Assembly: GCF_910592395.1 (NCBI RefSeq)
Contig: NC_088312.1
Coordinates: 11,284,001-11,348,000 of the forward strand
DNA from: Lineus longissimus
Lineage: Eukaryota > Nemertea > Pilidiophora > Heteronemertea > Lineidae
DNA: 64,000 nt
Direction of reading: 5' to 3'
The notes under the pieces are model-generated. The model was not told the DNA's origin. It was given only the letters and a program-made list of their open reading frames with translations, and did not search any database. Every line of letters begins with the position of its first letter. Within the stretch, counting starts at the first letter, position 1. Of the stretch, positions 12,843-26,257 are shown piece by piece. The translations under genes were made by a program, and so were the position numbers.

Positions 12843-15800
12843 ACTCCCGAGACCTGGGCTGGGATGCCACAATGAATAGACCGCATTTAAAATTTCAAAA
12901 TGTTCTCTTGAATGTTTCAACAACAAGGTGATTTAAGACCCAAGGGCCTGGATGTGGATCGTCCCTCATTTCTCAATCGTCTACAAATAACCTCATTCTC
13001 CTTGGGGGGGGGGGCCTTAAATACCAGTAATTAGTTAATCATCAGAGATGCCATTGAAAATACGCTTTGATGCCATCCCAAATGAGGTGAATGCCAAATT
13101 ATTTTGTCAAAAAACTACAATGACAAGATTTTACTCCCCGAATAATAAAAAACTGGCAGGGGTGAAATAGTGCCTCTACTGCACGAGATCATATTTCAGA
13201 TCTAAAAGCAGCTTTGGGGTACAGGTGATAGGATATGGGTAATTGGCAGTATCAGTCCCATCCTTAGTTTGTCAGGATTTGCTATAAGTTGGTGTACATG
13301 GATGTACATTAGTGTAGGCCAAGTTGGGATGAATTTTACTTTTCAGTCCTTTCATCCAACTCGACTGGATATACACAGAGGACCCTGGCGAATTTCGTTG
13401 ACACCGGACTGTCCTACCAGCATCCCGTTCTACCCCAGTGACTTGACAGGTTACCATGAAGACCACAATTGGGCCCATCTTATTTCTTACCCGGAGCCTA
13501 TTAGAGAAGGGCCTTTGTATATATGTCATCATATGACAATGGAAGGATATCGTAAAGGAGACGAGGGCATAATAGAGATTCAAGGGATGAGAAGATGATC
13601 TCTGTATTTGTCATTGATCGTCTAGGTCCATTCAAGATATGTACTTTAAGTGGAAAATTCTCATAACCATTTCAGACATTATCCGCAATGTGACCTTATA
13701 TTACTGTATGTGTTTGTTACGACAATGCGATAATATTGTAAAGAAGGTGTCGTCCAAAAAAGGTGGAAAGATGACCCTGACATTCAATCACATGCTGCAA
13801 ATTCAAATTCAAATTCAAATATAATTTATTGTGTCTGTATAAAAGATTGCTTTTATATAAGATGGAAAATACAATAAACTGTCCAGTGGGATAGATCAGA
13901 GAGAAAGTCAACAGATATCTGTCTGCTACATGAGGTGAATATGGTAACAATTCTCAAATAGAATTGAGATTTCACGTAAAGTAGCAACAAAAAAGCCCTT
14001 CCTTGGTCCTCAGGTTAGCAAAGAAAGAAAGAAAGTTAACTTTGAGCAGTGTGCACAATTGGAGGAAATCCATTTCCCTTACGACAATAAAATTTCTGGC
14101 ACTTCCATCCCACGATTGCCAGAATCACAAATGTTTATTTCCGATTGAGCAAACACCGTCACCTATTTCAGAGAGATCACTTCAAGATGACCGAGCCATT
14201 TTTAACTTGCATGGAACGTGAAGTCAGGTTGGCCTGACCGATGCCCCCGGGTGCCATATCGTCAATTTATACCAAAATAATATTCATAAACTCGAGAAGG
14301 AAGTCGTGTGACCCTGGTCAACACAGACTACCTCCTGTTCGGGGTTATTTTGACCAAGGCTATTTCAGAGCTGGCTCCGTGCCAGCACCTGGGTGGACTT
14401 AGCAACCATTATTGCCAAAATTTGGGTCCAATTTAACAAGCCACAATGATGTATGCACCTTCTGTATCAGTGAAAGCATCAAAGTACTGGCACATACATC
14501 CTTTTGACCTGAAACAGACTCTAAAGGAATTTCACGCATTAGCAACATGCTCAAGGATGGCCATCGACTGGGGTGATAATTCCGTGACAGCAAATGGTAG
14601 TAAGAGCTGCAGGGGTCACTTAGCAACCTGTAAATAACCATCAAAATCTGTCGAAGTAATCTGGCGATGATGACCCCTTAAGTTGGGTCTAACGAAGGCG
14701 ATAATGAGACTCATTACTCTGCAAAAGAACCAAACAATGTTAAGTGAAGGTCCAGTTTCATTGAACATTTCACCACTAAATTCTCTATGTATGCAAATGT
14801 ATTGGTAGTCAAATCACTTTCAACAATTAGAATATTGAGTTCAGAGCCAAGCATCAACTAATGACATTAATAGCTTATAAACAATATTGGGAGATTTCAT
14901 GTCAAGTAGGAGGAAACTGGACATCCCGGAGGAAACGTACCTCAGTAGAGTCACCCTCTCTATCACGAGTGTACCAGGACCGACCGGTAATCAAACTGCG
15001 GCCCTCAGTGGTGACAGACGCTGCATGTTACGACTATGCTTCTCTACCATCCACAAACTTGAATATATAGTCAGAATTCATAGAATTAGGCCTATGCAGT
15101 GTCTGCACAATTAGATACTGACCCTTTATACAACATTTTACTAACTTATTCTTTACCCTCCAAAGATCTGAGGCAATGTAGACTGTGACAGAAGGGATCT
15201 GAGGCGTGTTGATACAAATTGAACCACTAATAAGGGGCCATAATGTCAAGCGGTTCCAGAGGCAAGCAGCTGGTTCTATAACAATGCAAATTCAATTGAA
15301 ATGGTGATGATGACCCTATTATGATACATTACACTTTCAATATGATACATTACACTTGTTGAATTACTTGATCATGCAAGAGCAGATAAATTTTCGAATC
15401 ATTAAATAATTTTTTGGTCAGATTTTGTGATTTGATGTTTTTCTGTGCTGTCACTTATTCTGAAGCTAAAATTTCAGTACCAGTTGACAAGAGAAATTTC
15501 AAATTTGACCTTTATCAAGTAAATGAATTGAAATAGGGTTTAATCAGCAGGGGCAGAAAACATCTGTCCTTATATAGAATCAGAGACACTACAGGAAATA
15601 TAACAACTGATTTGGTTCCACACCACTGGAAACAAAAGGCACTCCACTATTAACCATTGTGCAACTTGCTGACAAGTTCTAATAAGGTCAAAATTTAGTT
15701 AATGAACTGAAAAAGGGTTTTAGAAGGGGCAAAAAAAAAACACCTGTCCTAATAAACAGAGTCAAAGACACCTGAGAAAAATGATAGCTAATTTGTTATC

Positions 15801-16111
15801 ACACCTCTGGAAGAAATTACTTGTTAGCCTTTTTCCATTTTTATAACAATAGCAAGTCTGACACGGCACCTGCCATCAGCAAATCTAAGTTGTTTTTTCA
15901 CATTCATTGATGTCCATCTCTTCCTGAATGGCAAAGGCAACATCATAATAACCTCTTTTTTGTATTGTCATATCCCGAGGTGCAGGGACAATCGTGAAGA
16001 AAAGAAGAAACCAGCAAAGGCAAACAGCAGCGCTATAGCTTTTATTGTAGGGGCAGATTGCGACAAAATATCTTTCTTGCTGAATTTTGCCACCTCACAG
16101 CTTTATAGATA
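12843..16111. other. No gene recognised
   Basis: A hexamer repeat (AAATTC) at 13,798-13,819 precedes AT-rich sequence. At 14,906-15,030 the text AGGAGGAAACTGGACATCCC and onward resembles a common animal interspersed repeat, badly worn. Confidence 0.5.
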
Positions 16112-16247
16112 TACAGTGGAACCTCCCTTAGTGGACACCTCTCTATTTAGGACACTAGTTTTGGTCCCAAATTGGCTATTTCCATTCAATTTGACCTCTC
16201 TATATTAAGGACAGCACTTGTCAGTCCCACCGAGAGGTTCTACTGTA
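16112..16247. mobile_element. Pogo/Tigger-like MITE, copy 1
   Basis: Ends TACAGTGGAACCTCCC and AGAGGTTCTACTGTA, with inner 'AAGGACA' and 'TTTGGTCCCAAATTGG' segments. TA at both ends fits a TA target duplication. Shorter than other copies. The family is named in the entry at 29,759. Confidence 0.85.
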
Positions 16248-17334
16248 CATAGGCTAATCATGATACTTCTCTATATTACAAAATGGCAAATTTCAGTGAA
16301 AAAAATACAGTTTAAGATATTTTTTCTAATTATTTCAATCTACTTTGCATCCGTTTCCTCCCAGGAAAACCAAAAATAGCCGAGAACTGTGAGCAGCAGG
16401 TGCCAGAAAATGTTTTTTGCCAATTCAACAAGTTCGTGTTTATCTTTTGCACAGCAATGCAAATAACCTGAAGGGCAAAGTCTTGCCTGTGGCTGGATTT
16501 GTCATGATATCACAGATTGCGTAGTGTGAAATAAAACTTGTCCAAGCATACAGAGATATTTTGCAAGCTTTGGCAATGCTCCATCTCTGAAAAAGCCCTA
16601 GCTCGTAGGAGTAGGATGCTCGGCCGGTAGTAAACATCACACACCATTCAAAAGTCACTATCAGCAGTGAGCTGATTAAGACTCTGAGCCTTCCTCTTTT
16701 TTGTTTTCATGTGGAGCTGTCACATTTTCTGGACACAAGCTGAATTAATTCCTGGAGCCACTGACCGAGAGCTACTTTTTTTCCAGGATGAGGTGTGGAC
16801 TGATTTTTCAATAATCGTAAATTGCTGATTCTCAACCAATATTGAACTATTTGGAAGGAAGTAATATTTGATATTCAGTCAATCATCACCAAGTCGACAG
16901 AAAGGGCTTAAGGCAGGCAGGGTCTATGTAAATACCTTTCTTGCCCCTTAACTACCAAACCCACAGATTTTAGCTGTTTTTCCAATTAAAGGAGGTGTCC
17001 GTTACAATGGGTTTCCTGTTTTTTATGGCAGACACTCCAGAAGTGTCAAAAGTGTCACCAAAGTGGAGATTATTAACATTATACATCATAGCAACTCAAG
17101 AGGTAGTCAGGTAACACTTTTCTGATTACCATTCTGCCATCAAAGCAGTCCAAGTAGAATTTATCCATACTCTTTGACTCCCTCCTGAGAGATCCTAAAG
17201 ACTGTGTTATTATTTTTTTTATTTTTTTAATCCACACTGTTTGGATATAAAGGAACTTCCTGTTGCTTTAATTAGAAGACTAATCAATGCTTTCTGAGTG
17301 GCAAATGGCCTGTGAAGGAATTCGAAATAACAAC

Positions 17335-17534
17335 TTAGAGGGACAATATAGGCAGCAGCTAGGCACGCAAGATAAAGTTACACAAAGTTGCTAAGAGGGG
17401 TCTCTCACATCTCACAGTACATCGAATTATATTCAGTGCTGAATCTAACATGACCCAGTGCCCTCACTGTGTTTATTAGTCAGCTGAAGATGGCCAATTT
17501 AGCCCCTCTGCACCTGGCTATAGTCCCCCTTTAA
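17335..17534. mobile_element. TTAA-bounded MITE family 2, copy 2
   Basis: Inverted relative to copy 1: AGGGACAATATAGGCAGCAGC ends cut to fit, closing TATAGTCCCCCTTTAA. Imperfect copies of one sequence ('CTTCCTGTTGCTT') flank it on both sides. Confidence 0.8.
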
Positions 17535-18588
17535 AAATGTTTAGACATAGGAGATTAGTACACCCACACCATTCACACCCTAGGTGTTACACACTTTTCC
17601 CATTATTTTTCTATTTTTCCTACCAGCATTATTTTCAAAGAAACTTCCTGTTGCTTAATTAGGAAAGCATCCCACTGCTAATTAGTGCATTATCAAAAGT
17701 GAATTGAGTGTGAAGGAATTTGGAAAGTATGAGTTGAATATTTTTCAAACAGAGATACACCTCATTTTCATAAAGCAACTCAAAGAAGTAATTGTCTGCA
17801 TGCATCTCATCACTCGTCTTTTCAAATTCAAGAATCGGTTGGTTTGGAGGAATAAAAAAGTTACCTAAAAAAAGATGAGACCATCATTTAGCTTGATAGA
17901 AAATCCCAAGTAAAAAAATATCACTTTCACTTGATATTTGCCCCTAGGCAACACTCATACAATCTCACCACAGCAAAGCATCAAAAACACAAATGGTTAA
18001 CAGGTTTCTTTAACGGCACATTTACGACAAAGTCAAAAAGTAACAGGCACACAGAATCTGGGCAAGGAAAAGAAATGAGGATCCTTTGAAGAATCTATTT
18101 ACCAAATTTCTAAAGGAAAATGACTCGCTTTGCGCATCTGCTGCAAGACAGAGGGTGATGAGACTAGGGGCAGGTGACCTGGTCCATCACATTGTGTGGA
18201 GGAGGGAACTACCTCAATACTCAAAAGAAGAACAAGTGGAAGTTATTGGAAATGCTCCAGGGGGCCGATTGTGAGCGGAACAGGTTCTTCTCCGGTTATT
18301 GTCATCGTAAATGCAAGCATAACCTAGTAAATCATGTATATTCGTCAAAAAATGGGTCAAACCTTTCACGCACAAGGATAACAACAATTTATGTAGAAAA
18401 CATTCGGAAGGGAGATTTTGAATTTTGAAAAATCTCAGTTATTCTTTGTGGACGAGTTTCTTTGCCTCGAGTTGACTTGTATAGAAATAAGACTTTTTTT
18501 ATCATAGGTGGAGAGAAATGTTTTTCAAACTTCAATAATTGGAGCCAAACTATCAGATATCAACAAAGAAGCCAAGTCATATCAGTAA

Positions 18589-18770
18589 TACAGTGGAACC
18601 TCTCTTAGTGGACACCTCTATATCAAGGACAACCTTGCTATTAAGGACAGTAGTTTTAGTCCCAAATTGGTTGTTTCTATTCAATTTGACCTCTCTAATC
18701 AGGACACCTCTCTATTAAGGACAGCACTCATCAGTCTTGAGGGTGTCCTTAATAGAGAGGTTCTACTATA
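18589..18770. mobile_element. Pogo/Tigger-like MITE, copy 2
   Basis: The same inverted ends and inner segments. The right end is decayed to ACTATA. Confidence 0.85.
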
Positions 18771-21091
18771 ATTTCTTTTTAAAATCCTTTTGGGCCTTGA
18801 GTGAGCTTTGTGACTATGATGAGGACAGTAACCAGGTTGGTCAAAACTTCTCATTGCATATGTAGTAAGAGAAATAATAGGAAGTGAACAATTTCTGGAG
18901 CTTTGAGGCAATTATTTGATCAACAGCTTAAAGTTAAATCCTGAGCAAGAGAAAAAACAATATGTTGAAAGTTTAAGAAAGAAACTCTGCCTAATGTGTC
19001 TGTTCTCGTTGACTAAGACTCGACCAATTAGTCTACAATCATCTATGTGTGACTGAATTAAGAGATTACTGTTCAAAAACAACAGATGAAGAAAATGCAC
19101 CATTATTCCATAATCTTCTTAAACAATATGTCCAATAGAATAAAGTACAATTATTCCAATCCATTTAGCAATTCACTTCAAAAGAATTTACCTGCACACT
19201 TGCAGCGTTTAAAAGAGTAAGGGTGTACCCGACTCCAAATATCAATCAGAACAATATATGCTGTGCTCTATTATAACCCCCCCCCCCATCCCTATCCCAC
19301 ACGCAGATATCAAGCAATCAATTTACCTCGAGGAAAAGTCGTAGTACAGTATCAATATTGTCAAGCGTAGATCTCTTAATCTATTCTTGATATGGATAGT
19401 ACACGCATGTACTCTCCAGGAGACTACTTCTAGACTGCCTATAGGCCTCCTTTAACTTTTCCAAGTGGTCTCATAAACATCCAGATGCAGTGCCCACAGG
19501 AATGCTGTTAAAAGTCAAAGAAATGTTCAAAAGATTTGAATTTTTTATTCTATACTTCTTGTGAGTTCTGCTCCAGTGAACACCCAAGTAGGTGACAGTA
19601 CGAGGGCAAACTCAGCGGCTGAATCAGTGCGTTCCACCCAATCACCTCATCACCACATGGCCCTTCCCCCGACAGTCAACTCGACCGTGAAACAATCACC
19701 TGCTAAAGGCAAATTTTCCACAATTCCACCTGCTGCCTCGGAATTCTGAACCACGGATGAGAATGGGTCTTTTATGATATCATGCCAGGAAGCTCGGAGT
19801 GAGAGATTTTTCTTTACAATAATTACAAGCCTCTAGGACGTGTCCCCGATTGATCTTTACAACCCTCTGGTGCACTCTTCAGCCCCCAGTCTCTCTGGTA
19901 TGTAATTGGGAGCATTTACAGCACCCAGAAACGGATTGTCTCGATTGTCTGCCAATGAGATTTCTCAAGTGATGCTTTGGTGCATGGGTATAAATGTTGT
20001 AAAAAAGATTCGGGACAACTGTGGCAATACTAATACTACTATTATTTCCTCCAAACCATTGTCACAAAATCCTACTCAATGCCTTAGCCAATTAGCTTAA
20101 AACTTTCTCTTTGGAATAATTTTGAATATTTTCTCGAATACCCACAAGTCACTGACAATACTAATACTCCACCAAATGTAGCTTAACAAACAATCAACAT
20201 CAAGCACAAAAAATCAAGGAAATAATTGTTCAAAGGACTTCAAAGTATTTCCTGCACAGAGTCAGTTTTTTTCTCTGGAGACAATACAGGACAAATTGAC
20301 AAATACTCCCAAGGACAAAAGCACATCCAGAAAAACCCTTCAGGTTGTACTGACCCTGGGGAACAACTTCCTAATTAGCGACAAATTGTCAATAATTAGC
20401 TTTCCTTCAAATTGGTTCTGTTTTGTTTCTGCGGAGTCCTTGAGAAATTCAGGAGGACAGTATCCATTCAGAAATCAAAATCATCTTGTTGTGACAGGAC
20501 TGTTTCCAAGAACAATTTGTTGTATTTCTTATTTTGCCAGAGACCCCTTCATCAGTGGAAATAACAAATAATGCTACAAAGATTCCTGGGCTAATTCACC
20601 AGGAACTTTGGGGCATTTTGGTTGATATTTATCTCTAAATTCTGCAGATGATCTCCAACTTAAGAATAAGAAGTTGTTGTACCAATGGGATTTGCATTAG
20701 TCATCCAGGCCAATGACAAGACTCAATCCACAAGACACATCAGCTTTTGTTAAGAAGTTTTCTAAAGATGTGTACTTTAGCGGCCAAGGTCTTGAAACAT
20801 TGATGCAACAGTGTGGTAGATAGAAGATAATCTCCACTCCAAGATAAGCCACATTCAGAAATCATCCGAGGTCATCCATGGAAAGATCCTATGGCTTTTT
20901 CCGCTGTTGAAGACAGATGGAAAGTCACAATCTCTCTCTACAAAACTTTGAAGCCCTCTAGCCAAAGGATCATCGCCACTCCAAGATAACCGAAGCCAGC
21001 AACATTCGGCATCACTCCTCTCCATCTAACAACTTCCCTTCCACTCATCTTCTTAAACTTTGGCTAGAAATGTCAAGCCACTCATACCAAA

Positions 21092-21270
21092 TACAGTAGA
21101 ACCGCCGTTAGCAGGCACCTCTCTATAAGGACAACCTCTCTGTCAAGGACACTAGTTCTGGTACCAAAGTGGTTGTTTCCATTCAATTTGACCTCTCTAA
21201 TCAGGACACCTCTCTATAAAGACAGCATTTGTCAGTCCTGAGGGTGTCCTCAATAGAGAGGTTCTACTGT
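21092..21270. mobile_element. Pogo/Tigger-like MITE, copy 3
   Basis: Starts TACAGTAGAACCGCCGTTAG and ends AGAGGTTCTACTGT, where the final TA is lost. Confidence 0.85.
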
Positions 21271-21548
21271 CGTCAAAGTTCTTATCAAATTGCATTAAAA
21301 AGAACATAATATGTTCAAATTTAATTCACTTCAATACCATTTCACGATAACCAGAATGACAAATTCACAAACTGAAATGGCCCAGGTGCATATCATACGC
21401 AGAATTATTGGCAAAAAAAACCTATTTTGGGGTTGTTGGTTTGCCTGACAACCCCATCCATATGCCCTTGAGCGGCCCAAAGAGGATGATTATCCCACCT
21501 TTCTATTTACCAATACCCGTCAGTCTTGATTGGGTTAATTGACATCAA

Positions 21549-23521
21549 TCAGCACGCTTTGTTGGTAGAAATTTTTATAATATCAGGCATTTTGCCCATT
21601 CTCCAAACACGGAGCTCAGCATCTGAATATGGTCTGGTGTTAATAATTTAACACCCTTCTTTGAAGAATGCACTGGAATTGATGGTCCTTCCATAAGCAT
21701 CTTGATTGGTTGTTAATGAAGGTGAGAAAACAGATTTCAAACACAAACAACCAATTTGTGTTTTCCCATGTTGCAGCCAAGTCCTCATTCATCCTTTTCC
21801 TTAGTATCTTTAAAGGAGCACTGACATGGGCATTGCCAGGGGTGGGGGGGGGGGGGGGTCAGGGTAGTGCAAAGATCACTGCTTATGAGAAAAGTTCTTG
21901 AGCTTCCCTATACATCATATAACACTGCTACATGTACAGAAATCAAAAATAATGATTTTATTGACCCAACGTCATACAGTTGGGGACCCAGGATTTCAAA
22001 CAACTTGCAATTTACGCTAAAAAATCCTGATAATTATTTTTTCCATGGTCAGTAGCCGCACTTACACCACCTGAAAATGGACCACCAATCTTGATTCTTG
22101 AACCAATGCCGCACCATCGAAAATCCACCAAGCGCTTACACCAGCGCTGCAGCTAGTTATAAAATCCGGCTACAGATGGCGCGCAAACAATAAGCAGAAC
22201 GCAGAAAGCCTTGGCAGAAAGCGCCATTTCGAAAGCGCCGCCTGGAGCCGAACCATCTAACTAGCTAATTGCCGATCCATTTGCGCGTACACCACGACAA
22301 AGCCGAGCTTTTAACAAGCCGGGCGAATTTGGACCATCAAGCTTGGTGGGACAAATTCGCTCGGCAATTTGTATCGGCAATGGATTGCCGAACCAATTTG
22401 TCGCGGCAATGTGGTGGTGTAAGTGCAATTGGTCCACCAATATTTCGTGGTGTAAGCGCAGCTAATGTCAATGATCTTTCTGAAATTTGAAAGGGGTGTC
22501 ATGCTGGGACTTCATGCACTACTTTGCTTAAAGAATTGTTGTTCTTACCTGTGGCGTTCTACATAGCTGGCAAGAGCCTTTCCATTCCCAAAATCTATAA
22601 TCTCATCTCATTGATTAGGATCAATCAAGAGTAATCAGCCACCATTACTGCAGGACCCCAACATACTTATCCTGTTCCCTAAATAAACTCAATAAATCCC
22701 TCTTTCACATTCTACCCTCACCCTTGCTTATGGATCAGCACGCTTTGTTGGTAGAAATTTTTATAATATCAGGCATTTTGCCCATTCTCCAAACACGGAG
22801 CTCAGCATCTGAAAATGGTCTGGTGTTAATAATTTAACACTATTCTTTGAAGAATGCACTGGAATTGATGATCCTTTTGATTGGTTGTTAATGAAGGTGA
22901 GAAAACAGATTTCAAATCCAAACAACCAATTTGTGTTTTCCCATGTTGCAGCCAAGTCCTCATTCATCCTTTTCCTTAGTATCTTTAAAGGAGCACTGGC
23001 ATGGGCATCGCCAGGGGCGGGGAGGGGGGGTCAGGGTAGAGCAAAGATCGCTGCTTATGAAAAAAGTTCTTGAGGTTCCCTATACATCATATAACACTGC
23101 TAATGTACAGAAATCCAAAATAATGATTTTATTGACCCAACATCATAAGAATATCAGAGCAAGCAGTTTTGGACCCAGGATTTCAAACAACTTGCACTTT
23201 ACGCTAAAAAATCCTGATAATTTTTTTTTCCATGGTCAATGTCAATGATCTTTCTGAAATTTGAAAGGGGGATGTCCTGCTGGGACTCTATGCACTACTT
23301 TGCCTAAAGAATTGTAGTTCTGTACAGGAATTACCTGTGGCGTTCTACATAGCTGACAAGAGCCTTTCCATTCCCAAAATCTATAATCTCATCTCATTGA
23401 TTAGGATCAATCAAGAGTAATCAGCCACCATTACTGCAGTACCCCAACATACTTATCCTGTTCCCTAAATAAACTCAATAAATCCCTCTTTCACATTCTA
23501 CCCTCACCCTTGCTTATGGAC
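21549..23521. repeat. Direct tandem duplication of a 0.77-0.79-kb unit
   Basis: Copy 1 21,549-22,733 (including the 413-bp insertion) and copy 2 22,734-23,521. Both start ATCAGCACGCTTTGTTGGTA and end CCCTTGCTTATGG. The two copies are nearly identical apart from the insertion, a 12-bp gain near 23,150 and the G-run length, so the event is recent. The 62-residue open frame in each is part of the repeat, not a gene. Confidence 0.92.
22052..22464. mobile_element. 413-bp MITE inserted in one copy of a tandem duplication
   Basis: Starts GTAGCCGCACTTACACCAC and ends GTGGTGTAAGCGCAGCTA. It is present only in the left copy of the 21,549-23,521 duplication. The right copy reads straight through (GGTCAATGTCAATG), which fixes the insertion borders. 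Inner pieces repeat the TTACACCAC/GTGGTGTAA theme. Confidence 0.85.
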
Positions 23522-23942
23522 CAAATCGAGTAATCCAGGATCAGGCCCTTTCATGGGGAGCTTGCCCAGACAAATTAGCTGTATTTTATCTGAACTTCTT
23601 GAGGGGACTCTCTCCAACAATTTTCTGTAATGGAATTATTAAATGGTATAATAATACATCCAAGTTGGGATATGGACAGAGGGTTCAAGTGAGTGCCCAT
23701 CTGGTGTTCAGTCAAAACACTTTTTTTTCGGGGGGGGGGGGGTGGTGTTATCAATGCAATGCATCTTGTATGGGGGTCCCTTTTTAATGGATGCATCTTT
23801 GCTTACCAATCAAGGCAGCACCCACCACAGGGAAACCAGCAGAACCTTTCAAGGACTATAAACTCTTCAACTGACAGGGCTGAACATAGCTTATGGTGGC
23901 TACCCTTTAAAATATCCCCTCCCCCTAGCCTACCACACGAAC

Positions 23943-24215
23943 CTAACATAATAATATACCATATAATAATATTAGAGGACTTATATAGCGCTCGATTATG
24001 CAAGGCATATTCTCGAGCGCTTTACAAAGCAAAGCACTCCCTAAAAAGATGACGTTTAAGGAGTGATTTGAACTGGCCGATGTCTCCTGCCAACCTAATA
24101 CTCCTGGGGAGATTGTTCCAAAGCTTGGGGGCAGCCGAGCAAAAAGCCTGTTCCCCAAAATTTAGGTTTGTTTGAGGAGAGACAAGGGGCAGCTGCGAAG
24201 CGCTCAACTCTCCAA
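23943..24215 (-). mobile_element. 3' end of a CR1/L2-like LINE (truncated)
   Basis: The minus-strand translation contains FCSAAPKLWNNLPRSIRL and FKSLLKRHLF, the typical last residues of CR1/L2-clade reverse transcriptase proteins. It ends in an ATT-rich tail, as these LINEs do. Only the last 70 or so codons remain. Confidence 0.75.
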
Positions 24216-24936
24216 ACCTAGTGATACCAAGACCCCTGAAGCTACAGTGTGGGTATCTCCCACTATTTAGCCCTTGCTATGGTGATCAGCGGGTCCCTCA
24301 GGGAGACAGCACCACTGGATGAGAGGGCACCCTAGTATGAATGTCAGAGCTGAATCTTGAACCTTTAACAAGGTACGTTCCTCTGTCGGTAGCCCAAGAT
24401 TAGTGACTGATCTTCGAGGGGTGTGGTAAAGAGATCAATCAAAAGCTATAGAATCCTCTATAGTCAGTCCAATGAGGGCCTACCTAGGTTACAACTGACT
24501 AGACCCTATCATAGCTTACCTGGTGGGTCTCCTGGTTCTTCAGTTGATGCCCTTGTGGGGGCAATCCTGACCCACAGGGGTCTGCCCAGTTGGTTGCCAA
24601 GGTGTTTGATGATGATCTGCCAAATGGAGTGTGGTGGAGGATCACTGAGGTGTAAATAGGATCACTGGCAAGATTCCCAGGAATGCAGCATACATTGCTT
24701 TGCTATGGTGATGGGTCGTTTGCTAAGCTATCAGTAGAGAGAAGATCATGAGGTGTAGATCTCTCTAGTTCAGGTGTAAACCCAGCTACCCCCATGGTTT
24801 GTTGGAAAATATTGGGGGTAATATGCAAAGGATTTAGGCTTACAACTGTGGAGGCCTTCATTGCTATGGTAATGGTCATTCTTATATGAAGATTTTTTTC
24901 TTGAAAAACTTCTGGACTTAATCAATATAGCTTGTT

Positions 24937-25157
24937 TTAAAGGGAAAATTTAGGCAGCAGCTAGGCAGGCAAGATAAAGTTACAAAAAGTCGCCAATAGG
25001 GGTCTCTCACATCTCACAGTACGTCGAAATGATTCACGCTTGTATGAGGAATATATTTAGGGCCGAGTCTGACATGACCAAGGGCCCTTATTGTTTATAC
25101 TAGTCACTTGGAGATGGCCAAATTAGCCCCTCTTCTCCTGCCTATAGTCCTTCTTAA
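24937..25157. mobile_element. TTAA-bounded MITE family 2, copy 3
   Basis: TTAAAGGGAAAATTTAGGC ... CCTATAGTCCTTCTTAA. Confidence 0.84.
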
Positions 25158-25827
25158 AGAAAAATGAGCAAATCCTTCAGTAGCATGTGGCTATTTGTAA
25201 GAAAAAATAATAAACTTGCAAAATATTTGTCATAAGCGTTTGACTAGAATGTTGTGTGAAGATATATTTGAAGCGGTGGTTTGTGCATTTTGGATTGGAA
25301 ACACACTCTCCATTTCTATCATTTGAAATGGATTGTTTGGAATTGATCGGGGCAAAAATTTATCCTTCAATGACCATAAAAACATTCTGGTGCACTATTA
25401 ATCCTCGATGAAGATGCTGAGTCATCAAATGATCGTCAAACTATTGACTATTGAATGAGCATACCTACATATTTTGTTGCTTTCCTTGCTTCTTAATGCA
25501 GCTAAAGAAAAAGATCAGCTTATTTCCAGTGCAATCGCTTTGACCGGAAAACAGATCCCTCCTGGAAGATGCACTGATCAAGCTCGTAAGCTGTCAATAA
25601 TCTTGAATAACATGCCCGATTTCATATACTGGGAAAACATTGACTAAAGACTGATCAGACTCATTCATTATGATTGAGTGGTTTGGGAGATGGTTGCTAG
25701 TTGAAGAGTTGCATGATCATCAAAGATGAATCAGGGTGATGATAATGAGTGTGTTGTTGAAATCACTGGATGCCTGATCCTCACCATATTTTCAATACTT
25801 ACAGAATCGCCTAAATTTCAAATAATA

Positions 25828-26257
25828 GTTGCGCTTCCACCTAGTAAATCCCCGTGTTTTTTGTGCTTCCACCTTTGAATTGCCGTGCTTAAAAAGTCCC
25901 GTGTGGGAAACCTCGTGTCTATTAGCTCAATGGGGCTAATTTAAACACGGGTTTGATACAGGGTGTTCTAATAGGTGGAAGCGCAAGAAGGGCACAGCAA
26001 TCTGTAGTTCCTTAGCACGGCGACAGATGGCGCGTTCGATTTCTGTAATTGCTGTCCCTACGGCGCATGCGTGATACACACTTTCTAACCTCCAACATTT
26101 ACAAAACACAGGAGAGGTACTAACTGCAGCGTCACCTGTCGCCGGATCGACTAACAATATCTTATGCTGATTTTATAGGTGGAAGTGCTCGCCGGGTTTT
26201 TCTTACACACGGCAAAGACACGGGTGTCGAAAAACCCGGGAATTTTCGATAGGTGAA
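25828..26257. mobile_element. Candidate MITE with GCTTCCACCTA-type ends
   Basis: Left GTTGCGCTTCCACCTAGT, right ATAGGTGAAACTGAG (imperfect inverse), with further copies of AGGTGGAAG at 25,974 and 26,180. GC-richer than its surroundings. Confidence 0.5.

Larger units (their letters stand above)
16248..21091. other. No gene recognised outside two MITEs
   Basis: Apart from the elements at 17,335 and 18,589, I see only short open frames. A duplicated stretch (CTTCCTGTTGCTT, GTGAAGGAATT) occurs at 17,255-17,330 and 17,637-17,728, around the MITE. Confidence 0.5.

Noticed and set aside
13269-13598. 109-codon open frame with an overlapping 103-codon frame on the other strand
   Set aside because: Open on both strands, composition not coding-like, no domain.
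21710-23073. Twin 62-codon frames starting LMKVRKQISN
   Set aside because: Identical by duplication of non-coding DNA; glycine run comes from a G tract; no gene features.
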